A stretch of 64,000 bases of DNA from Proteles cristata cristata. Lineage: Eukaryota; Chordata; Mammalia; Carnivora; Hyaenidae. The position numbers were made by a program, and so were the translations under genes. Numbering within the stretch: position 1 is the stretch's first letter; each line of letters opens with the position of its first letter. The notes beneath the pieces are model-generated. The model saw only the letters and a list, made by a program, of their open reading frames with translations, ran no database searches and was not told where the DNA came from. This document shows positions 48,201-50,044 of the stretch, in pieces. Where the stretch lies: positions 62,001 through 126,000 of the forward strand of contig JAESUZ010004140.1 of assembly GCA_017311185.1 (NCBI GenBank), written 5' to 3'.

Positions 48201-50044
48201 TCTCTTTATAGTACACCTAAATTCTGGGGTCTTAGGTTGGAGGCTGGCATCAGAGGTAGCTCTGGTCCATGGTTATGGACATCTCTCCCAGATGGAGTGT
48301 GCTGGGATGACAGTGTCCTGGTCAACAGGCTGCATGTACTGCATCTTCCTCATACTGCAGGCTTTGGGTCTGCTGGCCCTCTTTCATTCTCCAAGGATGC
48401 TCCTAATGCAGAAGCGCGCACGCGAGCACACAAACACACACACACACACGATTGGTCTCAGGACTTCTCTTCTTAGACCTGCCCTAACATCATTCTACGT
48501 TTGTCTGGAAAGGTGTTAAGATGGAGGGGATAGGATCCTAAGATCTTGCTTACTTTCCTGCACCCCATTCCTGGTGTTGATCAAAAGTCTCTTCTGCCTC
48601 TGCTTTGCTAGACCTATCTGGGATTCTGTTGTTTCCCCAGCTCTTTCCCACCTCATCAATCTCACCAGAGTCTAATTCTCTTGCTTATGCTCAAATCCCC
48701 CTCTCCTTCCTCTTTCCTAATTCAGAGAGGCTTTGTTTAGTTTTTGGGAGAGGAAGGAAAAAGAGTACAAGTGAATGAGTTCAATAAAATACAGGTTGAG
48801 TGAGCAGGGTGGGAAACACATGTTAGTATTTCATACACCATCTACCCACATGAGGTTACACAAATGCCATAACCACAGATTGCTGATGCTGGCTCTCTCC
48901 CCAAGGAACTGGCAATGGCCTGGGTATATGGATGGACTACTAGCCTTAGAAAACCAAACTTCTGGTTATAACATAAATAAGAATACGGGATGTAATGTAC
49001 AACACGATAACTATAGTTAACATTGCTGTATGGTCTATTTGAAAGTTAAGAGTAGGGGCGTCCGGGTGGCTTTGTCGGTTAAGCATCCGACTTTCGCTCA
49101 GGTCATGATCTCGCGGTTCGTGGGTTCGAGCCCCGCGTCGGGCTCTGTGCTGACTGCCAGCTCAGAGCCTGGAGCCTGTTTCAGAATCTGTGAATCCCTC
49201 TCTCTCTGACCCTCCCCTGCTCACGCTGTCTCTCTCTCTCTCCTAGAAATAAATAAAAAAATATTAAAAAAAAAAAAGAAAGTTAAGAGTAAATCTAAGA
49301 GTTTTCATCACAAGGAAAAAGCTTTTTTTTTTTTTTTTTGTATTTATGTGAGATGAAGTTAACTAAACTTCTTATGGTAATCACTTCACAATATATGTAA
49401 ATCAAGTCATTATGCTCTACACATTAAGCTGATAGAGTGTTGTGTGTCAGTCATTATCTCAATAACACTGGAAGAAAAACATTTTTAAAAATAAAGCTAA
49501 AGTTATCCTTGGGTGTTAATCAAAGCCAGCATATTTACTTACAGTCAGCCATAAGTCTTTCCTTTATTCTTGCTGGGTTTTAGATTTTTCTCCAATGTTC
49601 CACGTCCTACTAATGAAAAAAGGTGTGATGAATCCTAGGGCTCTTAATTATTGAAATAATAGGATAATGTTCAACATTTCCTCTATTTTTAAAAATATGT
49701 GAGCACCATGAATTGACAGGAATGTTCCTTGTACAATAAATTATTTCTACCCAGAATACATGGATGGAGCCATACCTTGCAGGTGCTTGGCATGAACAGT
49801 GTTTACCTCTTTGGATACAAAGAGAAAATCGCTGACAACATAGGGCATATCTGATAGGGGAGGAGGAGGTGATGGTGCTGGAGGAGATGATGCTGGAGAT
49901 GTTTTGCCAGGGTTTGGGGTTCTGCACCATAACTTAGTGAGTAGGGACCTGACACCAATGTCACCAGTTGAGTTATAGTCCATCCCCAGGACCAAGGCTT
50001 TCGTGGAGAGGAAACATGGCTAGTTGGGTCTTCCCAGAAGGAGA
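1..50044 (-). CDS. PMFBP1: PMFBP1, polyamine-modulated factor 1 binding protein 1 (whole gene, spliced)
   Basis: Multi-exon gene for a coiled-coil protein. The family is known as a scaffold of the sperm head-tail coupling apparatus, acting with SUN5 and SPATA6; its loss causes acephalic spermatozoa. Identification rests on exon translations that match the human protein as I remember it along almost the whole length, for example [49 protein letters not shown] and [10 protein letters not shown]. Twenty-one exons are proposed: 1-54, 790-1028, 3255-3329, 3772-3878, 4682-4849, 5156-5323, 5797-5961, 11004-11141, 11387-11554, 12174-12327, 12491-12680, 14598-14838, 16417-16574, 16683-16809, 20769-20879, 22042-22212, 26501-26722, 29639-29881, 38438-38593, 44486-44557 and 49807-50044. 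The 3250 coding bases of exons 1-20 plus the terminal exon give 1085 residues with no stop or frameshift. Nearly all of residues 60-1040 is heptad-rich coiled coil (Leu, Glu, Lys, Gln). The first and last exons are the uncertain parts. Confidence 0.93.
78..83 (+). terminator. Plus-strand AATAAA facing PMFBP1
   Basis: A canonical AATAAA on the plus strand lies 72 bp from the PMFBP1 signal. In human, DHX38 is transcribed toward PMFBP1 and the two genes end tail to tail, so this could be the poly(A) signal of a DHX38 transcript entering from the left. Nothing coding supports it within the window; a chance hexamer is equally possible. Confidence 0.2.
84..789. other. Intron 20, mostly unique sequence
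   Basis: About 700 bp with no confident repeat. A short stretch at 560-650 with TAGATGAGGAAAC resembles a MIR core. No other gene signal seen. Confidence 0.4.
790..1028 (-). CDS. PMFBP1: PMFBP1 exon 20 (last fully contained coding exon)
   Basis: 239 bp; acceptor TTCCCCAG|C completes Asp1004, donor TGTTCAG|GTATTC. Residues 1005-1083: [19 protein letters not shown] ends the coiled coil. A basic, non-helical tail follows with [27 protein letters not shown] and PHCS. If the donor is not used, the frame runs on to a stop at 626, adding 55 residues. Confidence 0.93.
1029..1654. other. Start of intron 19
   Basis: Mostly unique. 1530-1590 has the CCCCATTTTACAGATGAGGAAA core typical of MIR/L2 remnants; nothing else recognised. 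Confidence 0.4.
1655..1898 (+). repeat. MIR SINE
   Basis: The run from the GGGCTCTGGGACTAGACTTCCTG region through GCCATTTACTACTTGTGAG to ATAAATCACTCAGAACAGTGCC follows the MIR consensus from A box to 3' core. Old, diverged copy. Confidence 0.75.
1899..1939. repeat. (ATT)n microsatellite
   Basis: About 13 perfect ATT units at the 3' end of the MIR; likely polymorphic in length. Confidence 0.95.
1940..3254. other. Rest of intron 19
   Basis: No young repeat. 3020-3120 contains GGCCCAAAGAGGTAGTAATGTGCCCAAGGTCACA-type sequence, a MIR/L2 remnant. 2150-2560 is pyrimidine-rich and unassigned. Confidence 0.4.
3255..3329 (-). CDS. PMFBP1: PMFBP1 exon 19
   Basis: 75 bp; acceptor TATTACAG|G completes Lys979, donor AAAGGA|GTAAGT leaves two bases of Asp1004. 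Residues 980-1003: [24 protein letters not shown]. Found from splice sites only. Confidence 0.93.
3772..3878 (-). CDS. PMFBP1: PMFBP1 exon 18
   Basis: 107 bp; acceptor TACCAAAG|CCC, donor CAGAA|GTAAGT. Residues 944-978 begin with a non-helical linker [18 protein letters not shown] and return to helix at [16 protein letters not shown]. An internal AG at 3832-3833 could serve as a second acceptor and give a shorter exon, but the longer form lines up with the human linker. Confidence 0.88.
3879..4681. other. Intron 17, no recognised repeat
   Basis: About 800 bp of unique-looking sequence between exons 18 and 17. The open frames seen here are short and lack family resemblance. Confidence 0.5.
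4682..4849 (-). CDS. PMFBP1: PMFBP1 exon 17 (56 codons)
   Basis: 168 bp, phase 0; acceptor CCTGAGTAG|GTG and donor AAGGAG|GTGGGC. Residues 888-943: [19 protein letters not shown] and [19 protein letters not shown]. Eight heptads long, like exons 13 and 16. Confidence 0.95.
5156..5323 (-). CDS. PMFBP1: PMFBP1 exon 16 (56 codons)
   Basis: 168 bp, phase 0; acceptor TTTGCGGAAG|CTC and donor CTAGAG|GTGAGG. Residues 832-887: [19 protein letters not shown], then [19 protein letters not shown]. Eight heptads long. Confidence 0.95.
5324..5796. other. Intron 15, no recognised repeat
   Basis: A 473-bp intron with nothing beyond splice signals at the two ends. A minus-strand open frame rich in Glu at 5367-5588 has no exon-like boundaries. 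Confidence 0.5.
5797..5961 (-). CDS. PMFBP1: PMFBP1 exon 15
   Basis: 165 bp, 55 codons, phase 0; acceptor CCCTAAAG|CTA and donor GAGAAG|GTAAGT. Residues 777-831: [35 protein letters not shown] and [16 protein letters not shown]. It follows a 5 kb intron. Confidence 0.95.
6330..6450 (+). repeat. L2 3'-end fragment
   Basis: Matches the L2 end pattern: CCCCACTGCCTATTGTAGCTC then GGCACATAATATGTGCTCAGTAAAT. Confidence 0.6.
6555..6980 (+). repeat. MIR split by a later L1 insertion
   Basis: GAGTTAGAGGTCCTGG to CAATTTCCTCTTCTGCAAA on the left and TTCATAGAATTTTGGTGATGATAAGATGAG on the right are the two halves of one MIR, separated by the L1 at 6660-6820. Confidence 0.6.
6660..6820 (-). repeat. Felid L1 3' end, 5'-truncated
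   Basis: Poly(T)-rich start, then TTTATTGTCAAACTGGTTTCC and CCAGTGCTGATCCC, the reverse of the felid L1 3' UTR. Flanked by an imperfect duplication of CCAGGATACYTTT, the target site. Confidence 0.8.
6985..7955. other. Unassigned intron 14 sequence
   Basis: AT-rich, including a TTATTTATTTATT-type low-complexity patch at 7530-7620. No recognisable element or exon. Confidence 0.4.
7956..8400 (+). repeat. L2 fragment
   Basis: Shows the L2 body: CTAACTGGATTCCTTCC, TTGAAAACTTAGATCAAATCACCTC and TTGCCCCTCTGAAGAAATG, then codon-like AT-rich sequence. Confidence 0.65.
8420..8637 (+). repeat. Felid tRNA-Lys SINE (young subfamily)
   Basis: GGGGCGCCTGGGTGGCTTAG start, B box GGTTCGAGCCC, CT-rich region and A tail. 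The tail junction reads CTCCTAGAAATAAAT. Flanked by a 12-bp target duplication (GAGAAATACTTG and GAGTAATACTTG). Confidence 0.95.
8650..9566. other. Unassigned AT-rich intron sequence
   Basis: No confident repeat or exon. 8700-9080 has L1-like AT-rich composition but no diagnostic motif. Confidence 0.35.
9582..9790 (+). repeat. Felid tRNA-Lys SINE
   Basis: Full-length with GGGGTGCCTGAGTGGCTCAG start and AAAAATAAATAAACATT tail. A perfect 15-bp target duplication AAAAATTCAGTTCCT flanks it (9567-9581 and 9791-9805). Confidence 0.95.
9932..10150 (-). repeat. Felid tRNA-Lys SINE
   Basis: Reverse-oriented full-length copy ending in GAGCCAGCCAGGTGACCC. The 15-bp duplication GGCAGTGCTATTCTT lies on both sides (9917-9931 and 10151-10165). 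Confidence 0.95.
10355..10590 (+). repeat. MIR SINE
   Basis: GTGGGAGCTAGATGATCCAG, then TTGAGCCTCAGCC and GGTAAAATGAGGATCATAG, ending in a CAGTACCTTGCATATG core. Confidence 0.65.
11004..11141 (-). CDS. PMFBP1: PMFBP1 exon 14
   Basis: 138 bp, 46 codons, phase 0; acceptor GGGGAGCAG|ACA (weak pyrimidine tract) and donor AATGAG|GTGAGT. Residues 731-776: [19 protein letters not shown] and [12 protein letters not shown]. Length and register match the human protein across both junctions, which supports the weak acceptor. Confidence 0.92.
11387..11554 (-). CDS. PMFBP1: PMFBP1 exon 13 (56 codons)
   Basis: 168 bp, phase 0 both ends; acceptor TACTCCTCAG|CAC and donor AAGATG|GTGAGG. Residues 675-730: [37 protein letters not shown]. 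Exactly eight heptads long. Confidence 0.95.
11555..12173. other. Intron 12
   Basis: Contains a C homopolymer run at about 11643-11652 next to an AC-rich stretch. The remainder is unassigned AT-rich sequence. Confidence 0.45.
12174..12327 (-). CDS. PMFBP1: PMFBP1 exon 12
   Basis: 154 bp; acceptor TTCCTTTAG|G completes Arg623, donor CACCAG|GTATAA, phase 0. Residues 623-674: [18 protein letters not shown] and [18 protein letters not shown], ending LLQHQ. The end appears two residues longer than the human segment I recall. Confidence 0.94.
12491..12680 (-). CDS. PMFBP1: PMFBP1 exon 11
   Basis: 190 bp; acceptor GTTCTGCAG|CT completes Ala560, donor CCCAACAG|GTACCA leaves two bases of Arg623. Residues 560-622: [19 protein letters not shown] and [17 protein letters not shown]. 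Confidence 0.95.
12960..13400 (+). repeat. Old mammalian interspersed repeat (family not assigned)
   Basis: The pattern of GAGTTTAGAGTCTAGTGAGGG, then GGAGGAACAGAG, GGGAATTCCAGATACGG and GAGCAAACACACGGGAAGG recurs in the same order at 17560-18230, 27240-27470 and 31745-32650, so this is a dispersed ancient element. Confidence 0.5.
13401..13985. other. Unassigned intron 10 sequence
   Basis: Purine-rich, with GGAGGAGGAGG patches; no exon or diagnostic repeat seen. Confidence 0.35.
13986..14120 (-). repeat. L1M 3' UTR fragment
   Basis: AAATTGAACCCTTTAAAGCAC, then GTGTGCAACTATCACCAGTG and TTTTCATGACCCCAAGAGAAAC, the reverse strand of an old L1 3' end. Confidence 0.65.
14121..14597. other. Unassigned intron 10 sequence
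   Basis: GC-richer unique sequence upstream of exon 10's donor side. No motif of note. Confidence 0.35.
14598..14838 (-). CDS. PMFBP1: PMFBP1 exon 10
   Basis: 241 bp; acceptor TTTCCTCAG|ATC, donor CTGACTG|GTGAGG (ends with one base of Ala560). Residues 480-559: [38 protein letters not shown] and [18 protein letters not shown]. Strong heptad pattern. Confidence 0.95.
15120..15830 (+). repeat. L2 interrupted by a SINE
   Basis: Long L2 3' part: CTGCTCCCTCTGCCTGGGATATTC, CTTCATTCAAATCTCTGCCC and ACAGAGGCCTTCCCTGACCACC, then after the SINE AACGGTGCTTGGCATATCAC and TGTTGACTGAATATATGAATGA. Confidence 0.8.
15522..15743 (-). repeat. Felid tRNA-Lys SINE inside the L2
   Basis: Reverse copy with an expanded (GA)n at 15548-15575, ending GAGCCACCCGGATGCCCC. 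An imperfect TTATCGTATTCTT / TTATTATACTCTT duplication flanks it. Confidence 0.9.
15840..16416. other. Unassigned intron 9 sequence
   Basis: Unique-looking. No repeat or additional exon recognised. Confidence 0.4.
16417..16574 (-). CDS. PMFBP1: PMFBP1 exon 9
   Basis: 158 bp; acceptor ACTGTAG|AC completes Asp427, donor GACAAG|GTAAGG leaves phase 0. Residues 427-479: [19 protein letters not shown], then [17 protein letters not shown]. Continuous coiled coil. Confidence 0.95.
16683..16809 (-). CDS. PMFBP1: PMFBP1 exon 8
   Basis: 127 bp; starts phase 0 (TGCCCAG|ATC) and ends with one base of a split Asp codon (AAG G|GTAAGC). Residues 385-426 include [19 protein letters not shown] and [12 protein letters not shown]. 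Separated from exon 9 by a 108-bp intron, one of the shortest in the gene. Confidence 0.95.
16873..17068 (+). repeat. Felid tRNA-Lys SINE
   Basis: GGGGCTCCTGCCTGGCTCG start, GTTTGTGGGATCGACCC in the B-box position, CT-rich run and AAAATAAAGAGATAAAC tail. Diverged. Confidence 0.88.
17140..17335 (+). repeat. L1M 3'-end fragment
   Basis: GGGTTTTGTTTTGGAGTGATG, AAACCACTGAACTGTATACTT and AAATGGTGAGTTTTAAGGTATG followed by an A-rich tail: an old L1 3' end. A (GT)n/G-rich patch precedes it at 17123-17160. Confidence 0.55.
17389..17578 (+). repeat. 63-bp tandem triplication
   Basis: GACAGTCATTGATGGGGC recurs at 17409, 17472 and 17535, an exact 63-bp period over three units. Units 1 and 2 differ by several substitutions; units 2 and 3 share CTTCTGTCCTATAACAATT exactly. 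Confidence 0.92.
17560..18230 (+). repeat. Old mammalian interspersed repeat (same family as 12960-13400)
   Basis: CATGTGCCAGGCACAATCC, GCCATGGAGCTGACCTCATAG and ACTGAGAAGGTGTCTCTGAGCAG follow the same order as the copy at 31745. The triplication affects its 5' part. Confidence 0.5.
18272..18437 (+). repeat. Felid tRNA-Lys SINE, internally shortened
   Basis: GGGGCGCTGAGGTGGCTCAG start, then a short body and AAAATAAATAGATAAAC tail. CTCACTTTATG and CTCACTCTATG flank it as target duplication. Confidence 0.9.
18585..18790 (+). repeat. L1M 3'-end fragment
   Basis: TTGCACAACAATGTGAATATA, GACTGAAATGTACACTCAAA and AAGATGGTAAACTTAACGTTA, the common old L1 3' end. Confidence 0.6.
19141..20037 (+). 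repeat. L1 3' part (ORF2 end and 3' UTR), interrupted by a SINE
   Basis: AAATGCAAACTGATACAGCCACTG, the ORF2 end with a translated [20 protein letters not shown] segment, then 3' UTR GTGCATTTGTCATGATAAGC and TTGAATCACTGTATTGTACAC, ending AAATAAAAACTTAA. 5'-truncated and inactive. Confidence 0.9.
19208..19446 (-). repeat. Felid tRNA-Lys SINE nested in the L1
   Basis: Reverse SINE with a GTTTGTTTGTTTGTTTATTTA tail. Copies of GAGTTTCCTCAAAAA / GAGGTTTCTCAAAAA flank it, splitting the L1. Confidence 0.92.
20038..20257 (+). repeat. Felid tRNA-Lys SINE abutting the L1 3' end
   Basis: GGGGCACCTGGGCGGATCAG directly follows the L1 A-rich tail, suggesting insertion into that tail. Ends AAAATAAATAAACACC plus A/T homopolymers. 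Confidence 0.92.
20275..20690 (+). pseudogene. Possible retrocopy fragment, source gene unknown
   Basis: A plus-strand open frame (20290-20562) reads like protein ([19 protein letters not shown], then [15 protein letters not shown] and [16 protein letters not shown]) and is followed by an A-rich tail at about 20678-20697. The first part loosely fits a tetratricopeptide helix pair. I cannot name a parent gene and no target duplication is clear. It may be chance. Confidence 0.25.
20769..20879 (-). CDS. PMFBP1: PMFBP1 exon 7
   Basis: 111 bp, 37 codons, phase 0; acceptor TTATCTGCAG|GTT and donor AAAAAG|GTAGGA. Residues 348-384: [18 protein letters not shown], then a break in the helix at [17 protein letters not shown]. 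The Pro-Pro-Ser-Ser-Ser stretch is the clearest hinge in the central rod. Confidence 0.93.
20880..21330. other. Intron 6, unassigned part
   Basis: A plus-strand open frame at 21077-21271 includes [16 protein letters not shown] and [17 protein letters not shown], protein-like but unidentified. No splice context for PMFBP1. Confidence 0.3.
21330..21860 (-). repeat. Old L1M fragment split by a SINE
   Basis: Reverse old L1: ACTCCACAGTATGGATATC on one side and TTACCCTACTGATGAGTACTTAGGTTG on the other. Confidence 0.55.
21612..21762 (-). repeat. Felid tRNA-Lys SINE, internally deleted
   Basis: TTTATTTATTTCTGAGAGAG directly joined to GCTGTCAGCACAGAG, so the CT-rich middle is lost. CTCTTTAACCATT and CTCTTTAGCCATT flank it. 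Confidence 0.88.
22042..22212 (-). CDS. PMFBP1: PMFBP1 exon 6
   Basis: 171 bp, 57 codons, phase 0; acceptor CATCGCAG|GAG and donor TCTTTG|GTAAGT. Residues 291-347 run [19 protein letters not shown], a less helical linker, then [16 protein letters not shown] and [15 protein letters not shown], coiled coil. It was found by reading the splice sites, as it is too short to stand out as an ORF. Confidence 0.93.
22340..23250 (-). repeat. Old L1M fragments
   Basis: TCTCCTACTGATGGGAATATAGGTTG, TTGCACATAAATCTTTGAGTAC and AATTTTGATAGATATTACACAATT are the reverse of old L1 ORF2-end sequence. The left part (22390-22660) may be a second fragment. Confidence 0.5.
23452..23656 (+). repeat. Felid tRNA-Lys SINE
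   Basis: GGGGCACCTGGGTGGCTCAA start to AAAAATAAACGTTAAAAAA tail. TAGTTTATGTT / TGGTTTATGTT flank it. Confidence 0.93.
23660..24485 (+). repeat. HAL1/L1-like fragment
   Basis: GTTGTATACCCAGCCAAACTAATG and TTCTTCAGACATGGGAATATTGAG are typical of HAL1/L1 ORF-derived sequence. Old and decayed. Confidence 0.45.
24490..26130 (+). repeat. Old L1M ORF2 region, interrupted by an LTR
   Basis: TTCCAAATGGACTAAAGATAAAAA and AAATACCCAATTAAAAAATAGG on the left; TTTGACTCAGCAATCCCACTTC and TTATCCCATAGGAATAAGGATG on the right, successive parts of L1 ORF2. Confidence 0.65.
25016..25570 (+). repeat. Solo LTR-like element inserted in the L1M (ancient retroviral/ERVL-type, family unassigned)
   Basis: A GC-rich block unlike its AT-rich surroundings: GTGCTGTGTCTCCAGGGCC, GGGTTGGCTGAGGCCTTTGTTG, CTCCGCCTGCTCAACCCTGC and TCTCAGAGTCTGCTTCGCGGGG. 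The order matches an old mammalian LTR family I recognise but cannot name with confidence. No internal viral genes are present. Confidence 0.55.
26131..26500. other. Intron 5, exon-proximal unique sequence
   Basis: Unique sequence downstream of exon 5. No repeat or further exon seen. Confidence 0.4.
26501..26722 (-). CDS. PMFBP1: PMFBP1 exon 5
   Basis: 222 bp, 74 codons, phase 0; acceptor CACCAACAG|GTG and donor AGTCAG|GTAGGA. Residues 217-290 read [18 protein letters not shown], then [19 protein letters not shown] and [15 protein letters not shown], directly continuing the KLKEDE end of exon 4. Confidence 0.95.
26935..27010 (+). repeat. L2 3'-end fragment
   Basis: GGTAAGCTTCTTATAGGCAGGGGCCATTATCTA with TGTGGCATGTAGCAAAAACTCAACAAA, the L2 3' end. 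Confidence 0.6.
27200..28205. other. Intron 4 middle part
   Basis: 27240-27470 (TGGAGTGCTTATAGGCAATGTC, then CTCCCTCAAGAAGTTTACAAAC) belongs to the old dispersed family seen at 31745. The rest is unassigned. Confidence 0.4.
28210..28640 (+). repeat. MaLR-type LTR
   Basis: AACTAGCTGTAGCCATATGACTAACTCTGG, ATGTGATGGTTGGAGCAGCAGCAGCCATC, then AATAAACTATCC and GGGTTTTCTGTTACATGTGGCC: the common MLT-type LTR body and 3' end. Confidence 0.6.
28641..29638. other. Intron 4, unassigned
   Basis: No recognised repeat. Short CACACAC-rich patch near 29390-29405. No exon signal. Confidence 0.35.
29639..29881 (-). CDS. PMFBP1: PMFBP1 exon 4
   Basis: 243 bp, 81 codons, phase 0; acceptor TAATTGCAG|AAT and donor GATGAG|GTATAC. 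Residues 136-216 contain [33 protein letters not shown] and [16 protein letters not shown], the longest single coiled-coil exon and one of the best conserved. The open frame continues into the intron, which is not coding. Confidence 0.95.
29882..30465. other. Intron 3, start
   Basis: AT-rich unassigned sequence with a T/G homopolymer-rich patch near 30200-30235. Confidence 0.35.
30466..30584. repeat. Compound (GT)n-(GA)n microsatellite
   Basis: About 45 bp of GT with two GC interruptions, then about 70 bp of nearly pure GA. Likely highly length-polymorphic. Confidence 0.95.
30835..31110 (+). repeat. L2 fragment
   Basis: Pyrimidine-rich L2 body, then AGATTATAAACTCCCGGAGGGCAGGGGCCATG. Confidence 0.6.
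31215..31715 (-). repeat. L1M 3' end
   Basis: TATATATCATAAAATTCAACCATT, GAATTGTGCAACCATTATTATAATC, ACAGTTCCATCACCTCAGAAAATTCCC and TCACCAGTTGATGGATATTTGGATTG: reverse old L1 3' end. Confidence 0.75.
31745..32650 (+). repeat. Old mammalian interspersed repeat, longest copy here
   Basis: CATCATGGGGTACCTGCTATGTG, CCCTGTCTTCATGCAGTTTGC, AAGGCAGGGAAGGAGCCTGGTGGG, CCTTTAGGGCCATGGAG and GGCAATTGGAGGGTAGTAAACAG. Shares order with the copies at 12960, 17560 and 27240. Confidence 0.55.
32951..33130 (+). repeat. Felid tRNA-Lys SINE, A-box part deleted
   Basis: GGGGTGCTTTTGCTCAGATCC, so the A-box region is lost; B box GGGTTCGACCC kept. TTGTTGCTATTCT / ATGTTGCTATTCT flank it. Confidence 0.9.
33131..34690. 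other. Intron 3, unassigned
   Basis: About 1.5 kb without a recognised young repeat. 33670-33700 is a T homopolymer patch; 33183-33240 has an ATGCATGCATGC motif. No exon. Confidence 0.35.
34690..35290 (-). repeat. L3/CR1 LINE fragment
   Basis: GCTGACAGGTCTATAATTACCAGG, TCCTTTTTCCCTTTTTAAAAAGATG, CTCAAAAATAATCGCTAGCAGC and ATGTCATCAGGTCCTGCTGATTT follow the reverse-transcriptase region of CR1/L3 read on the opposite strand. Very old. Confidence 0.6.
35395..35960 (-). repeat. Old L1M fragment
   Basis: GGAATAGCTTTAGATTTACAGAAAAATTGC, GAGTTCCCATATGCTCTTTACCC and CTGTTCCAGGATCCAATCCCAGATTCCAC. The same element type recurs at 52885-53490. Confidence 0.65.
36043..36262 (-). repeat. Felid tRNA-Lys SINE
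   Basis: TTTTTTATTTATTTCTGAGAGAG to GAGCCACCAAGGTCCCC. GGATGCAAATCT / GGGTGCAAATTT flank it. Confidence 0.9.
36263..38205. other. Intron 3, unassigned 1.9 kb
   Basis: No repeat recognised with confidence and no exon-like open frame with splice sites. Unique-looking. Confidence 0.35.
38207..38294. repeat. (GA)n microsatellite
   Basis: Nearly pure GA with GGGA and AAAG interruptions, about 145 bp from exon 3. Confidence 0.95.
38438..38593 (-). CDS. PMFBP1: PMFBP1 exon 3
   Basis: 156 bp, 52 codons, phase 0 both sides; acceptor GACTGCCAAG|GTG and donor CAC|GTAAGG. Encodes residues 84-135, including LNSKLLSLQ and NLHDVCKRQ, a charged coiled-coil segment very close to the human protein. It stands alone between an 8.6 kb and a 5.9 kb intron. 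Confidence 0.92.
38594..39428. other. Intron 2, start
   Basis: Unassigned; contains a short L2-like piece at 38870-38920. No exon. Confidence 0.35.
39429..40289 (-). repeat. Felid L1, 5'-truncated, with target duplication
   Basis: Starts with the poly(A) side (TTTTTAAAAGTATAATTTATTGTC), passes the 3' UTR and the ORF2 end, and stops at TTCACGTCTTCTGCCC. Perfect 17-bp duplication CCATCTCTGAGTTTTAG at 39412-39428 and 40290-40306. Confidence 0.95.
40307..42040. other. Intron 2, unassigned 1.7 kb
   Basis: No recognised repeat except a T run at about 41113-41130. No exon-like frame. Confidence 0.35.
42041..42214 (+). repeat. Older carnivore tRNA SINE with (CT)n tail
   Basis: GGGTGTCTGTGTGGCTCAG, TCATGATCCCAGGGTCATTGG and GAGCGTGGAGCCTGCTTAATTC are the older carnivore SINE type, followed by about 20 CT units (42163-42204). 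Confidence 0.85.
42215..43705. other. Intron 2, unassigned 1.5 kb
   Basis: AT-rich. A plus-strand open frame at 43115-43408 is Asn/Lys/Ile-rich with no family resemblance. No repeat named. Confidence 0.35.
43715..43830 (+). repeat. L2 3'-end fragment
   Basis: GGGAGTAAGCTCCACGAGAATACAGATC with CCTAGAACTAAGGTGGTCCA, a diverged L2 end. Confidence 0.5.
44140..44370 (+). repeat. MIR/L2-type remnant
   Basis: CATGCAGTATCTTACTTAATCCTCACAGG, then GGAAGCTCAGAGAGGGTAAGTAACATGCCCAA. About 115 bp from exon 2's donor. Confidence 0.6.
44486..44557 (-). CDS. PMFBP1: PMFBP1 exon 2
   Basis: 72 bp, 24 codons, phase 0 at both ends. Acceptor TTTTGCAG|GTT; donor GAG|GTAAGG. Translation begins [16 protein letters not shown] and ends KEMKDE, the start of the coiled coil (residues 60-83). 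The Met at codon 8 (44536-44534, A at -3) is the alternative translation start if exon 1 is untranslated. It reads on directly into VGERDRE of exon 3. Confidence 0.85.
44890..45070 (+). repeat. MIR/L2-type remnant
   Basis: GGTAGATATTATTACTATCC, GTTTTACAGAGGAGAAAACTG and GAGAGGCTAAGTGACTTACCCAA. Confidence 0.65.
45560..45885 (+). repeat. Old LTR-like repeat (family unassigned)
   Basis: ACAACCCCCAAATCTCATGACC, CACTGCGCTACATGTCC, GGAGGTGACACACTTCACTTCTGC and ATTTCATTGGCCAAAATAAG recall an ERVL/MaLR-type LTR; assignment is tentative. Confidence 0.45.
45895..46252 (+). repeat. MaLR-type LTR
   Basis: GACTGCTATAACAAAGTATCAC, GGGTAGCTTATAAACAACAG and AGTTCTGGAGGCTG through to CAACTTATGAATTTTGGG, with a C-rich insertion at 46050-46080. 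A second copy lies at 58613-59049. Confidence 0.65.
46319..46428 (+). repeat. 56-bp tandem duplication
   Basis: CCTGGTTTAGTACCTAARTC followed by AAGGAATGGACTTTGG occurs at 46319 and again at 46375. The two units differ at one base over about 50, so the event is recent. Confidence 0.93.
46632..46832 (+). repeat. Felid tRNA-Lys SINE
   Basis: GGGGTGTCTGAGTGGCTCTA to AAAATAAATACATAAACAT tail. AAATATTCCTCTAAAGGCA / AAATATTCCTCTATAGGCA, about 20 bp, flank it with one mismatch. Confidence 0.95.
46855..47812. other. Intron 1, unassigned
   Basis: No recognised repeat. A minus-strand candidate donor at about 47366 lacks an open upstream exon. Confidence 0.35.
47830..48053 (-). repeat. Felid tRNA-Lys SINE (young subfamily)
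   Basis: TTTATTTATTTCTAGGAGAG tail junction and GAGCCCGACGCGGGGCTCG near-consensus body. Perfect 17-bp duplication AAAGTAATTGTTTTTCT at 47813-47829 and 48054-48070. Confidence 0.96.
48071..48950. other. Intron 1, unassigned
   Basis: Contains a short (CA)n at 48427-48449; otherwise unique-looking. Confidence 0.35.
48955..49485 (+). repeat. L1M 3' UTR, split by a SINE
   Basis: ATACGGGATGTAATGTACAAC and TAACATTGCTGTATGGTC on the left; AGAGTTTTCATCACAAGG and AGTCATTATGCTCTACACATTAAGC on the right. A T run at 49324-49339 lies inside. Confidence 0.8.
49055..49276 (+). repeat. Felid tRNA-Lys SINE (young subfamily) in the L1M
   Basis: A and B boxes intact (TGGCTTTGTCGG, GGTTCGAGCCC), near-consensus, tail CCTAGAAATAAATAAAA. 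Perfect 14-bp duplication GAAAGTTAAGAGTA at 49041-49054 and 49277-49290. Confidence 0.97.
49807..50044 (-). CDS. PMFBP1: PMFBP1 candidate exon 1 (first coding exon, N-terminal extension)
   Basis: An ATG at 49983-49981 with purine at -3 and G at +4 opens 59 codons that end exactly in phase at GAG|GTAAAC (donor bases 49806-49805) and join exon 2. The peptide (residues 1-59) is not coiled coil. It starts [10 protein letters not shown], carries a Pro/Ser-rich run at residues 27-43, and ends DFLFVSKE. On its 5' side a long pyrimidine tract ends in ACAAAG at about 50045, a plausible acceptor, so a further untranslated exon may lie upstream. An in-frame TAG precedes the ATG within the exon. Starting instead at the first Met of exon 2 would give a protein closer to the human length I recall, so this may be an alternative N-terminus or untranslated sequence. 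Confidence 0.5.
49973..50017 (-). promoter_or_regulatory. Overlapping upstream ORF in PMFBP1 candidate exon 1
   Basis: An upstream ATG at 50017-50015 opens a 14-codon ORF ([14 protein letters not shown]) in another frame. Its stop at 49975-49973 lies past the main ATG at 49983. If both are in the mature mRNA, translation of this overlapping uORF would compete with the long N-terminal start and could favour a downstream start such as the first Met of exon 2. This depends on exon 1 being real. Confidence 0.35.

Noticed and set aside
48545..48575. Short MGCRK frame ending at a GTAAGC donor, in phase with exon 2
   Set aside because: Only five codons, no upstream support, and the expected number of such chance signals in 5 kb is high.
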